Assembly: GCA_016929415.1 (NCBI GenBank)
Contig: JAFGIW010000157.1
Location: 62,001-126,000 of the forward strand
DNA from: Chitinispirillaceae bacterium
Lineage (GTDB): Bacteria > Fibrobacterota > Chitinivibrionia > Chitinivibrionales > Chitinispirillaceae
DNA length: 64,000 bases
Direction of reading: 5' to 3'
Shown here: positions 9,001 to 16,769 of the stretch, one piece after another
Position numbering within the stretch: position 1 is the first letter of the stretch
Layout of the letters: the number at the start of each line of letters is the position of its first letter
The notes under the pieces: generated by a model
What the model was told of the DNA's origin: nothing
Database searches by the model: none
Seen by the model: only the letters and a program-made list of their open reading frames with translations
Translations under genes and position numbers: made by a program

Positions 9001-9288
9001 ATGCCGGCTGATCTCTACGTAGGAAACCTTCCACATAGTGCCACCGAATTGCAGATTAAGGCACATTTCGATCCGGTTGGACAGGTACACTCCATCCGGA
9101 TAATGACTGATCGCAAAGGAAGATCGCGCTGTTTCGGCTTCCTACAAATTGATAATCCTGAAGAGGTGGTAATGAAACTCAATGAGAAGGAGTTTCAGGG
9201 ACGTAAATTGCGCGTATCACGGGCTATTCCGGAAATGCCCTATCGCCCTACATTTCATCGTTTTCGTCGCGGAGGCGGAGGGCGGTAA
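9001..9288 (+). CDS. Second RRM-domain RNA-binding protein
   Basis: 95 residues with one RRM: RNP2 'LYVGNLPH' at about residues 5-12 and RNP1 'RCFGFLQI' at about 41-48, ending 'FRRGGGGR'. It shares the element 'MKLNEKEFQGRKLRV' with the upstream paralogue's 'AALNEKEFEGRALKV', so the two are related copies. The C-terminal glycine/arginine tail is much shorter than in the first protein. Only a weak ribosome-binding site is visible before the ATG. Likely role: single-stranded RNA binding, with partly distinct expression from its neighbour. Confidence 0.88.
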   Translation: MPADLYVGNLPHSATELQIKAHFDPVGQVHSIRIMTDRKGRSRCFGFLQIDNPEEVVMKLNEKEFQGRKLRVSRAIPEMPYRPTFHRFRRGGGGR

Positions 9289-9342
9289 ACTGCGATGTCG
9301 CGCTGCCGATACCCTTAATCAAGGTGCATGAGGTAAAAAGAT

Positions 9343-9400
9343 CCCCCCGCTTCTCGTCACATCGGGGAGGAATGCCATGAATGGGGCTATGTTCCGGTGA
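9343..9400 (+). promoter_or_regulatory. Possible hairpin and 7-codon leader ORF before the LarA-like gene
   Basis: A strong GGGGAGG motif (9364-9370) precedes an ATG at 9377 that opens a 7-codon ORF, MNGAMFR. Its TGA (9398-9400) overlaps the ATG of the next gene. The upstream CCCCCCG (9343-9349) can pair with CGGGG (9363-9367) and so could mask that ribosome-binding site. This layout would allow translational coupling, but it may be coincidence. Confidence 0.3.
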
Positions 9401-10623
9401 TGATGTATAAAATCCGGCAACAGTATACTGTTTCCACCATCGACGATCCGGCGCGTGCAACTCTTAATGAATTGAAACGGCTGAATATGCCTGTTAAGCC
9501 GGGGCAGGCGATCTGTATTGCCGTGGGGAGCCGGGGCATCGACAGCATCGACCGGATCACCCGTGCTGTAGTTGATTTCGTTACATCATGCCGTGCGCGA
9601 CCGTTCATCATTCCGGCAATGGGAAGCCACGGCGGCGCGACACCCGAAGGGCAGCGCGAGGTGCTTGCCGGATACGGCATCACCGGAAAAAGCATGGATG
9701 CGCCGATCGATGCGTCCATGGACGTCGAAGAGCTTGCCGGGGGAGCGGAGTACCGTCTCTTTATCAGCCGTGCAGCAAACCGTGCCGACGGTACCATTCT
9801 CATCAACCGCATCAAGCCGCATACCGACTATCATGGAACTTATGAAAGCGGCCTGGTCAAAATGAGTGTGATCGGGCTTGGAAAACATGCCCAGGCGCTC
9901 GAAATACACCGGTTCGGGGTTCGGGGGCTCAAGGAACTTCTCCCCCGGGCCGCGCGGCGTATCTTTTCAACCGGTAAAGTGCTCGCCGGGGTCGCGATTG
10001 TTGAGAATGCGCTCGACAAGCCGACCCGTATCGAGGCGGTTCCCGTTGAAGCCGTCATGGAACGTGAACCGGCCCTTCTGGCGATGGCCCGCGACAATAT
10101 GGCGCGCCTGCCCGTTGATGAGATCGATCTGCTGATCGTCGATTATATCGGCAAGGACTTCAGCGGCACGGGTCTTGACACGAATATCATCGGGAGGATG
10201 CGGATCCGCGGCGAGCCTGAGCCGCAGCGCCCGTCGATAAAGAGTATTGTCGTGCGGGACATATCGGAACGGTCGCACGGCAATGCACTTGGGATCGGCC
10301 TTGCCGATGTTATTACCCGGCGGTTATATGACAAAATCGACTATGCCGGAATGTATGAAAACGCGACCACCAGCACCTTTTTCGAACGGGTAAAGGTGCC
10401 GATGGTCGCCGAAACCGATGCGGAGGCGCTCCACCGTGCGCTGCGCTGTTGTGGACCGGTGGTGAGCGGGGAAGAACGGGTCGTGCGTATCCGCAACACA
10501 CTGCATCTCGATCACATGTATGTGTCGGAAGCGATCCGTCGGGAGCTTGAATCGAGGGAGACAATCACCGTAGTATCAGGCCCCCAGCCTCTTTGCGAAG
10601 GAAATGAATTCCCGGAGTTCTGA
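9400..10623 (+). CDS. LarA-like (DUF2088) protein
   Basis: About 407 residues. The N-terminal half carries the LarA/DUF2088 features: a 'VGSRGI' loop, 'MGSHGGATPEGQ' (about residues 70-80) and 'NRIKPHTDYHG...GLVKM' (about 130-150), which contains His and Lys positions that in lactate racemase LarA surround the nickel-pincer cofactor. The C-terminal half is less familiar. No larB/larC/larE genes are nearby, so the cofactor would have to be made elsewhere or this is a non-racemase member. Possible starts are GTG 9397 or ATG 9400/9403; there is no ribosome-binding site at the usual distance, only the leader ORF described upstream. Confidence 0.7.
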   Translation: MMYKIRQQYTVSTIDDPARATLNELKRLNMPVKPGQAICIAVGSRGIDSIDRITRAVVDFVTSCRARPFIIPAMGSHGGATPEGQREVLAGYGITGKSMDAPIDASMDVEELAGGAEYRLFISRAANRADGTILINRIKPHTDYHGTYESGLVKMSVIGLGKHAQALEIHRFGVRGLKELLPRAARRIFSTGKVLAGVAIVENALDKPTRIEAVPVEAVMEREPALLAMARDNMARLPVDEIDLLIVDYIGKDFSGTGLDTNIIGRMRIRGEPEPQRPSIKSIVVRDISERSHGNALGIGLADVITRRLYDKIDYAGMYENATTSTFFERVKVPMVAETDAEALHRALRCCGPVVSGEERVVRIRNTLHLDHMYVSEAIRRELESRETITVVSGPQPLCEGNEFPEF

Positions 10624-10667
10624 AGCGTCGCTGATGCCGGCAGGTAATCCGGCCTTTTACGATCGCA

Positions 10668-11888
10668 TTACCGGTAGAGGGCGTTCGACACTTTTTCAAC
10701 CGCTGCGTCGAGCGCTTGGTCGAGGGCGCCGCCGACGATCGACGATGCGAACTCTCCGTTTTCGAGATCGAAAGGCATTTCGCCGATGGTGTTCCACGAG
10801 TTCTGGTTGTTTTTTCTGCCGGTTTGTTCGCCGCTCACTGTTGCCGTGTAAACCTCCGCCTTTTCCTCAGCGTCGAAAATGAACAGATCGATGCTGATCC
10901 GGCCTATGGAACGTTCATGGTACTCGTCGGCGCGGACGGTGATCTCGGCATGGTTGACAATATCGAAAAACGTGACGGTTCCCGAAATGACGAACCGCGC
11001 TTTCGCCTTTGCCGCCGCATCGGCGGGGGCAGGGGATGCCGAATCGATTGCCGTTATATTCAGACGGCTGTATGCGGAAAGGAGCCGCGTGGCGAGCATT
11101 CGCGGCACCGCATGGCCGATGTCCCACGCGCCCCCGTACTTTGATGCATTGGTAAACGGCAGGATGATGCATTTTTCATCCATATTGCCTGATATGATCA
11201 GCCGGTCCCGCCTCCCTTGCGCCAGATGTGTCGCCACTTCGAAATCAATAACGTCTCGGGGAACCCATAAACGCAGCGAGTCGAGGTCGGCGGTGAGGAG
11301 CGCCGAGGTGACAATCGGATCGGTCTCCCTTTCGATAACGGTTTTACTCGGAGCACCCAGAAATGCAGAAACACCCTTTTGGATGCATCCCACCCTTATC
11401 GTGCCGCAGATCACCTTGACACTAGTGAGCCCGGTTTCCGCTTCAACGCCTACGGCAAAGGAGGTTCCCCGGATGGTTATAACGGAGGTGGGTGTATACA
11501 TACGCATCTCTTCCTTGCGTTTTCCGGGCAGCGCTTTTTTGATAATGAAGAACACGCTGCCCATGAATACGGTCGCATAATTTAAAAGTTTATTCTTTTC
11601 CCGGTTGGTTCCGATATTCACCAGAACCTGTGAACCTCCGCGCATAAACGCCACTGTTTTATCCGGCCAGCGCAGCCGGCCGACTCCGCCCTGAATAATA
11701 CGGACAATATCGTTATTGTATAATTTTTCATCCTGCCTGATGGATACCCATTGTGTGGATCCGGCTCGCTGTACTTCGGCGCTCCCGGAAAGCGAATCGA
11801 GTATCACCGCAGGCCCGGCACTTCGTGCAGGAATCGTTGAGAGTAAGATAATGCTGTAGAAAAGAACCGATTGGACATTATTTCGCAT
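10668..11888 (-). CDS. Secreted FecR-domain protein with CsgG-like C-terminal region
   Basis: 406 residues from the ATG at 11886-11888, behind an AGAGGAAA site. A signal peptide (about residues 1-22) is followed by a FecR-type domain (about 25-140) with 'NNDIVRIIQGGVGRLRW' and 'TPTSVITIRGTSFAV', the typical 'TPxAVxxVRGTxF' element. From about residue 215 the sequence ('ILPFTNASKYGGAWDIGHAVPRMLATRLL') resembles the periplasmic CsgG/lipoprotein-type fold that begins 'VxPFxNxS...G..xxxxL...L'. It is probably a periplasmic or outer-membrane-associated assembly factor or sensor. It is transcribed away from ilvD from its own promoter. The FecR call is firm and the CsgG-like call tentative. Confidence 0.72.
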   Translation of the reverse strand: MRNNVQSVLFYSIILLSTIPARSAGPAVILDSLSGSAEVQRAGSTQWVSIRQDEKLYNNDIVRIIQGGVGRLRWPDKTVAFMRGGSQVLVNIGTNREKNKLLNYATVFMGSVFFIIKKALPGKRKEEMRMYTPTSVITIRGTSFAVGVEAETGLTSVKVICGTIRVGCIQKGVSAFLGAPSKTVIERETDPIVTSALLTADLDSLRLWVPRDVIDFEVATHLAQGRRDRLIISGNMDEKCIILPFTNASKYGGAWDIGHAVPRMLATRLLSAYSRLNITAIDSASPAPADAAAKAKARFVISGTVTFFDIVNHAEITVRADEYHERSIGRISIDLFIFDAEEKAEVYTATVSGEQTGRKNNQNSWNTIGEMPFDLENGEFASSIVGGALDQALDAAVEKVSNALYR

Positions 11889-11977
11889 GAATTTTTCCTC
11901 TGAGGCGGTTATTCCGATGCGGATGCGGCAGCGGCGGGTGGATGTCACCTGTCGTTATCGGTAAGTCTCATTATTAC

Positions 11978-12006
11978 ATTATATTGCCACATTCGTGATT
12001 GTTCAA
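11978..12006 (-). promoter_or_regulatory. Sigma-70 promoter for the FecR-domain gene
   Basis: On the minus strand: TTGAAC (12006-12001), a 17-bp spacer, then a perfect TATAAT (11983-11978). The predicted start is near 11971, giving a leader of about 83 nt to the ATG. Confidence 0.65.
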
Positions 12007-12024
12007 GTATTCCATTACTTTCTC

Positions 12025-12053
12025 TTGAAACCGGGAAAGGGAGTTCTTATATT
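12025..12053 (+). promoter_or_regulatory. Sigma-70 promoter for ilvD
   Basis: TTGAAA (12025-12030), a 17-bp spacer, then TATATT (12048-12053). The predicted start is near 12060, leaving a leader of about 55 nt. Its -35 box lies 18 bp from that of the divergent FecR promoter, so the two promoters abut back to back. Confidence 0.65.
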
Positions 12054-12114
12054 CTGACTTTCCAGCAATGCGGTTTTAGCCGCTGTTCATCGGTAAATAA
12101 ACAAAGGAGACGAT

Positions 12115-13956
12115 ATGAAGATTCCCTTAAGAAGCGCTGAAACGACGCAGGGACGCCGGATGGCGGGCGCACGAAGTCTGTGGCGGGCCAACGGGATGCG
12201 TGAGGATCAGATCGGCAGGCCGGTTATTGCGGTCGTCAATTCCTTCACCCAGTTTGTTCCCGGACATGTGCACCTGCATGAAATCGGGCAGCGGGTGAAA
12301 AAGTTGATCGATGCGCAGGGCTGCTTCGCAGCGGAGTTCGATACGATCGCCATCGACGACGGGATCGCCATGGGGCACGACGGAATGCTGTATTCGTTGC
12401 CGTCACGCGACCTTATCGCCGACAGTGTCGAATACATGTGCAATGCACACAAGGTTGATGCCATGGTCTGCATCACCAATTGCGATAAAATCACCCCCGG
12501 AATGCTGATGGCAGCGATGCGGCTCAACATCCCCGCGATTGTCGTTTCCGGCGGTCCCATGGAGGCCGGTATCTATAATGGTAAGAAGTATGATCTTGTC
12601 GATGCCATGGTGATGGCCGCCGATAACGGGGTCTCCGACGAAGAAATCACAGCGATCGAACAGATCGCCTGCCCGAGTTGCGGCTCCTGTTCGGGCATGT
12701 TTACCGCAAATTCGATGAACTGTCTCACTGAAGCGCTCGGGATGGCGCTGCCCGGCAATGGGACCATCGTCGCAACACACGCTTCACGTCTCTCTCTGTT
12801 CGATAAAGCGGCAGAGAGAATTGTTGAAATGACCAGTAGCTATTATGAGAAGGGGGACACTTCGGTGCTGCCGCGCTCCATCGCGACAAAAGCGGCATTC
12901 CTCAATGCCATGTCGCTTGATATCGCGATGGGAGGATCGACCAACACGGTATTGCACCTGCTCGCGATCGCCCATGCGGCGCAGGTCGATTTTACCATGA
13001 ATGATATCGACAAACTTTCCCGGAAAATACCGGTACTCTGCAAAGTGGCCCCGAGTTCTTCCTACCATCTCGAAGATGTCAACAGGGCCGGCGGCGTCAT
13101 GGCCATTCTCGGCGAGCTCGACCGCAGCGGCCTTATCGATCCGTCGGTACGGCGCGTCGATGCCGCAACGCTCGGCGACGTGCTCGCGGCGCATGATGTC
13201 ATGCGTACGTCATGCGCCGAGGCCGCGAAACAGCTCTATAGAAGCGCTCCCGCCGGTACCGGCAGAAACCTTGTTCTCGGCTCCCAGCAGACCTACGCCG
13301 AACTTGACCTCGATCGTCAAAACGGATGCATCCGTGACAGCAGGCACTGCTATCTGCGTGACGGCGGGCTGGCGGTGCTTTTCGGGAACATCGCGGAGAA
13401 GGGGTGCATTGTCAAGACCGCCGGCGTCGACGAATCGATCCTGAAGTTCAGCGGCACCGCGCGCGTGTATGATTCGCAGGAGGCGGCCTGCGAAGGCATC
13501 CTGCATGATGTAAAGGCCGGTGATGTGGTGGTGATCCGGTATGAAGGGCCGAAGGGCGGCCCGGGAATGCAGGAGATGCTCTACCCGACCTCCTACATCA
13601 AATCCCGTCACCTCGGGAAAGCGTGCGCGCTCATCACCGACGGCCGTTTTTCCGGCGGAACGTCGGGGTTATCAATCGGTCATGTCTCTCCCGAAGCCGC
13701 CGCCGGCGGCGCTATCGCGCTCGTCCGCAACGGCGATACGATCGATATCGATATTACGGCACGGTTGATCACTCTGCGTGTCAATGATGAGACGCTGGCC
13801 GGGCGCCGGCGTGAAGAGGAGACAAAGGGTGAGGCCGCCGCGTTCAGTCCGCAGCATCGAAAACGTGACGTTTCGCAGGCGCTTCGCGCCTATGCGTTGT
13901 TAGTTGCATCGGCCGACCGGGGGGCGGTACGGATCCTTCCCGGCGAGGAAGAGTGA
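12115..13956 (+). CDS. ilvD: Dihydroxy-acid dehydratase
   Basis: 613 residues, full length for the family, starting behind AAAGGAGACGAT. It converts dihydroxy-isovalerate and dihydroxy-methylvalerate to the 2-keto acids of valine and isoleucine synthesis, using an Fe-S cluster in the cytoplasm. Visible signatures are '[12 protein letters not shown]' (about residues 119-130) and '[18 protein letters not shown]' (about 186-203), which include the cluster-binding cysteines, plus the C-terminal '[21 protein letters not shown]'. No other branched-chain genes adjoin it, so it appears to be a single-gene unit. The identification is secure. Confidence 0.97.
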   Translation: MKIPLRSAETTQGRRMAGARSLWRANGMREDQIGRPVIAVVNSFTQFVPGHVHLHEIGQRVKKLIDAQGCFAAEFDTIAIDDGIAMGHDGMLYSLPSRDLIADSVEYMCNAHKVDAMVCITNCDKITPGMLMAAMRLNIPAIVVSGGPMEAGIYNGKKYDLVDAMVMAADNGVSDEEITAIEQIACPSCGSCSGMFTANSMNCLTEALGMALPGNGTIVATHASRLSLFDKAAERIVEMTSSYYEKGDTSVLPRSIATKAAFLNAMSLDIAMGGSTNTVLHLLAIAHAAQVDFTMNDIDKLSRKIPVLCKVAPSSSYHLEDVNRAGGVMAILGELDRSGLIDPSVRRVDAATLGDVLAAHDVMRTSCAEAAKQLYRSAPAGTGRNLVLGSQQTYAELDLDRQNGCIRDSRHCYLRDGGLAVLFGNIAEKGCIVKTAGVDESILKFSGTARVYDSQEAACEGILHDVKAGDVVVIRYEGPKGGPGMQEMLYPTSYIKSRHLGKACALITDGRFSGGTSGLSIGHVSPEAAAGGAIALVRNGDTIDIDITARLITLRVNDETLAGRRREEETKGEAAAFSPQHRKRDVSQALRAYALLVASADRGAVRILPGEEE

Positions 13957-14234
13957 CAGCCGATACGCAATGGAACCTTGCCTCCCCGACAAATGGTGAG
14001 CGATCAGCGCGGCCATGACGCCGATGGTCATGCCGGTGCAGCCGTCAGGCGAACGCCTGCAGGCCGGGGAGTAAGTGCCAGCCTGCCTCTCGACGAGAGC
14101 GTCGTTTATATGGGACCTCTGAATAATTTAATGAAAAGTGAGTATATTTGATGCAAATGAACGTTTATTTTGTTCTTTTTCACTAATTCTATCCGGAACC
14201 GAAACAGTAACCACATCACGGGAGAGTTTTATCG

Positions 14235-16706
14235 ATGATTCGGTCGCTTCAAAAAGCATGCATAGTATCTTTAATCCTCTATTTACACGCTTCAGCAACC
14301 CTTCTTCCCTATCCTTCGCCGCTTCCGGCGGTGAGTACCTCCTACGATACCATTCTCTTGAAAACCTGGCAGGGAATAAAAAAACGGTTGATCGATCCTT
14401 ATTCGATACCCTTTGTACACCGTCCCCGCTCGGAGGAACCGCACGATGCTGTTTCCGAAGGGATTGGGTATGGTATGATCCTTGCACTTTACTGCAATGA
14501 TCAGACCTACTTCAATAAAATCTGGGATGCCGGTGAGCAATATATGTGGGATGATAATGCTCACCACTACACTTGGCGTGTCAACCAGGACGGGTCAGGC
14601 ATGGGAACAGGGGGGGCCGCAACCGATGCCGAACAGGATATTGCACTCGGGCTTATTTTTGCCGATGGACTCGTGAAGAAAGGAATCTGGAGCACGCACC
14701 AAAGCCCCAAAGGAGCGGATTATGCCGTCCGGGCCCAGGCTATTATCAATAATATCTGGGCTAATTGTGTTGAAGAGGGAAAATATCTCCGTCCAGGTGC
14801 AGTCTGGGGCGGGCGTGGATTTCTCAACCCCGGTTATTTTGCACCGGCATTCTATCGGGTATTTGATGAGTTTGAGCAGGAGAGCCATAACTGGTCTGCG
14901 CTTATCGATCAGTGTTACCAGACGATTGCGGCATCACCTGGATTTGACAACGGGATTGTTCCCGACTGGATGCAGCCCGATGGAAAATATGCATCGTCGG
15001 ATCAACTCGGCTACAATGCCTATGCAGAGGGCATGTTTATGTATAAAGATGGGATCAGGGCCCTCTGGCGGCTTGCGACCGATTGTATCTGGTACAACGA
15101 ACCTCGTGCAAAACAGGCCCTCGATAACGCTTTCGCTTTCATTCAAACCCCCGACCGCGCCAATTTTTTCCAGATGGACGGGAGTCTGCCTGCGCCGACC
15201 GATTCCTTCAAGCTGGGAAAACAGATCGAAGAGAATAAATTAATGCGGCCCCGACGCGAACACAGTGCCTTGACAACAGGCATGTGGGCGACCGCGGCGA
15301 TGGCCGCGGGCGGGCCTCAGGCGGCCGAGCCGTTCAGTGAAGAGCTGCTGCGATTCTATGAGGGTGCCGATTACTGGGGCAGGTCGTCCGATCCGGACAA
15401 TGAGGATACCCTTCATAACGAAATGTATTTCGACCAATTCATGGCCTGGTTCGGCGCTTCGCTGATTTCGGGAGTGTTCACCAATCTTTGGGAAGATTTC
15501 AAGGACTCCCTTCCTGAGGTCGCCGTGGCCCTGAAAGATACGCCGGTGGTTGCGCCGCTCGATATCGACGCGAACAGAGAACCGTTACTGATAAGAGCCC
15601 TCTTCACCAAACCGGCGCGCTGGAGCGTGGAACTGCGGCACTGGGACATCGATACCGCCGCAGTGCAGTTTACCGGCAGCGGCGCAGAGGTCGCCCTGGA
15701 GTGGAGCGGCACATCAGCGGATGGAAAGGGTATGCCGCAGGGTGCCTATCGCGTAACCATCTCCGCCCGCGGGATGAACGGCTCCTATACCAAAATGGTA
15801 TGGCTGGGCCGCTCGCTTGATCTCAAATCGGGAAGCAGGCTTATCATCGACAATTTTATCGACGGCGACCTCAAGCCCTATTTCGGTTCGCACTGGGGGA
15901 GCTACACCGAACAGAGCGACGGGAAAAACGGGAAAACCGCCATCAAACGGCTCGCGGTTGCCTCCGAGGAAACCCCGCCTGCCCTCCACTGGGCGTTTCG
16001 TCTTGACGGAAGCCAGCAGCTCGGGTTCAATCCCTATGCCGCACTTGAATGGAACTGCGCGTCAGAGGACAGCGGTTTCCTTGTTACCGGCCTCGACACG
16101 CTCGTTTTTTCGGCGCGGTCGTCGTCCGATCTGGCGTTGTCGGTGCAGTTTATCACCAGCGATATCGGTGATCACACCTTTTTTGAAGACTCCGTTTCGC
16201 TGAGTACGCAAGTAAAGGAGTATTGCCTTGCGGTTAAGGAATTCAGGCGGCGTCTGGGCGGTTCCGGGGGGTCGCTCGACCTTTCGAAATGCACCGCCAT
16301 CCGGTTCCAGGCGCAGGGCCCCGACGGAACGGAAAATGAAATCATCATGGAGAAGATGCTTTTTGCCGGGAACCTCGCTTCGCTTTATTCCTCGCCGCCA
16401 CCCTATCTCCCTCCCGAACAGGGTATCGGCGTTCACGGCACGCGGCGGTGTGCGGCCGTAAGTATCCGGACCATACGGACGCCGCGGTCAGTCGTCATTG
16501 AGCTTCCGTCGCCGTTTTCCGCCGCCACGCTTGATATTGTCGCGATTACCGGACGGAGGGTGAAACGGATACTATCAGCAAACGATCAACGCGTGTGCTG
16601 GGATTTTACCGGCCCGGACGGGGCGCTTGTGCCGGCCGCATGCTATATCGCCGTGATACGCTCCGGGAGGCTGGTATACCGGGTGCTCTTGCATCATCTG
16701 CCGTAA
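14235..16706 (+). CDS. Secreted GH8 endoglucanase with carbohydrate-binding-like module and T9SS-like tail
   Basis: 823 residues. A signal peptide (about 1-22) is followed by a glycoside hydrolase family 8 domain (about 35-410). This has 'SEGIGYGMILAL' (about 74-85), where Glu is the family's catalytic acid, and the signature-like 'ATDAEQDIALGL', where the usual third acidic residue is Glu instead of Asp. GH8 enzymes cut internal beta-1,4 bonds in cellulose, xylan or chitosan; cellulose is the most likely substrate here but not proven. A beta-rich linker is followed by a module at about 535-715 ('IIDNFIDGDLKPYFGSHWG...') resembling CBM11/CIA30-type domains. The last 80 residues ('LDIVAITGRRVKRIL...ACYIAVIRSGRLVYRVLL') look like a T9SS/FlgD-type sorting domain. 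Probably exported to the cell surface or medium. Confidence 0.88.
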   Translation: MIRSLQKACIVSLILYLHASATLLPYPSPLPAVSTSYDTILLKTWQGIKKRLIDPYSIPFVHRPRSEEPHDAVSEGIGYGMILALYCNDQTYFNKIWDAGEQYMWDDNAHHYTWRVNQDGSGMGTGGAATDAEQDIALGLIFADGLVKKGIWSTHQSPKGADYAVRAQAIINNIWANCVEEGKYLRPGAVWGGRGFLNPGYFAPAFYRVFDEFEQESHNWSALIDQCYQTIAASPGFDNGIVPDWMQPDGKYASSDQLGYNAYAEGMFMYKDGIRALWRLATDCIWYNEPRAKQALDNAFAFIQTPDRANFFQMDGSLPAPTDSFKLGKQIEENKLMRPRREHSALTTGMWATAAMAAGGPQAAEPFSEELLRFYEGADYWGRSSDPDNEDTLHNEMYFDQFMAWFGASLISGVFTNLWEDFKDSLPEVAVALKDTPVVAPLDIDANREPLLIRALFTKPARWSVELRHWDIDTAAVQFTGSGAEVALEWSGTSADGKGMPQGAYRVTISARGMNGSYTKMVWLGRSLDLKSGSRLIIDNFIDGDLKPYFGSHWGSYTEQSDGKNGKTAIKRLAVASEETPPALHWAFRLDGSQQLGFNPYAALEWNCASEDSGFLVTGLDTLVFSARSSSDLALSVQFITSDIGDHTFFEDSVSLSTQVKEYCLAVKEFRRRLGGSGGSLDLSKCTAIRFQAQGPDGTENEIIMEKMLFAGNLASLYSSPPPYLPPEQGIGVHGTRRCAAVSIRTIRTPRSVVIELPSPFSAATLDIVAITGRRVKRILSANDQRVCWDFTGPDGALVPAACYIAVIRSGRLVYRVLLHHLP

Positions 16707-16769
16707 CCCTCCGCAGGTAGTATTTTTCACGTCACAACCCCGTTATCCGAAGGAAACGGCAGTTTCGTT

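Noticed and set aside
13957-14234. Possible terminator or small RNA between ilvD and the GH8 gene
   Set aside because: Short inverted segments are present (CATGAC/GTCATG), but there is no T-tract or convincing fold.
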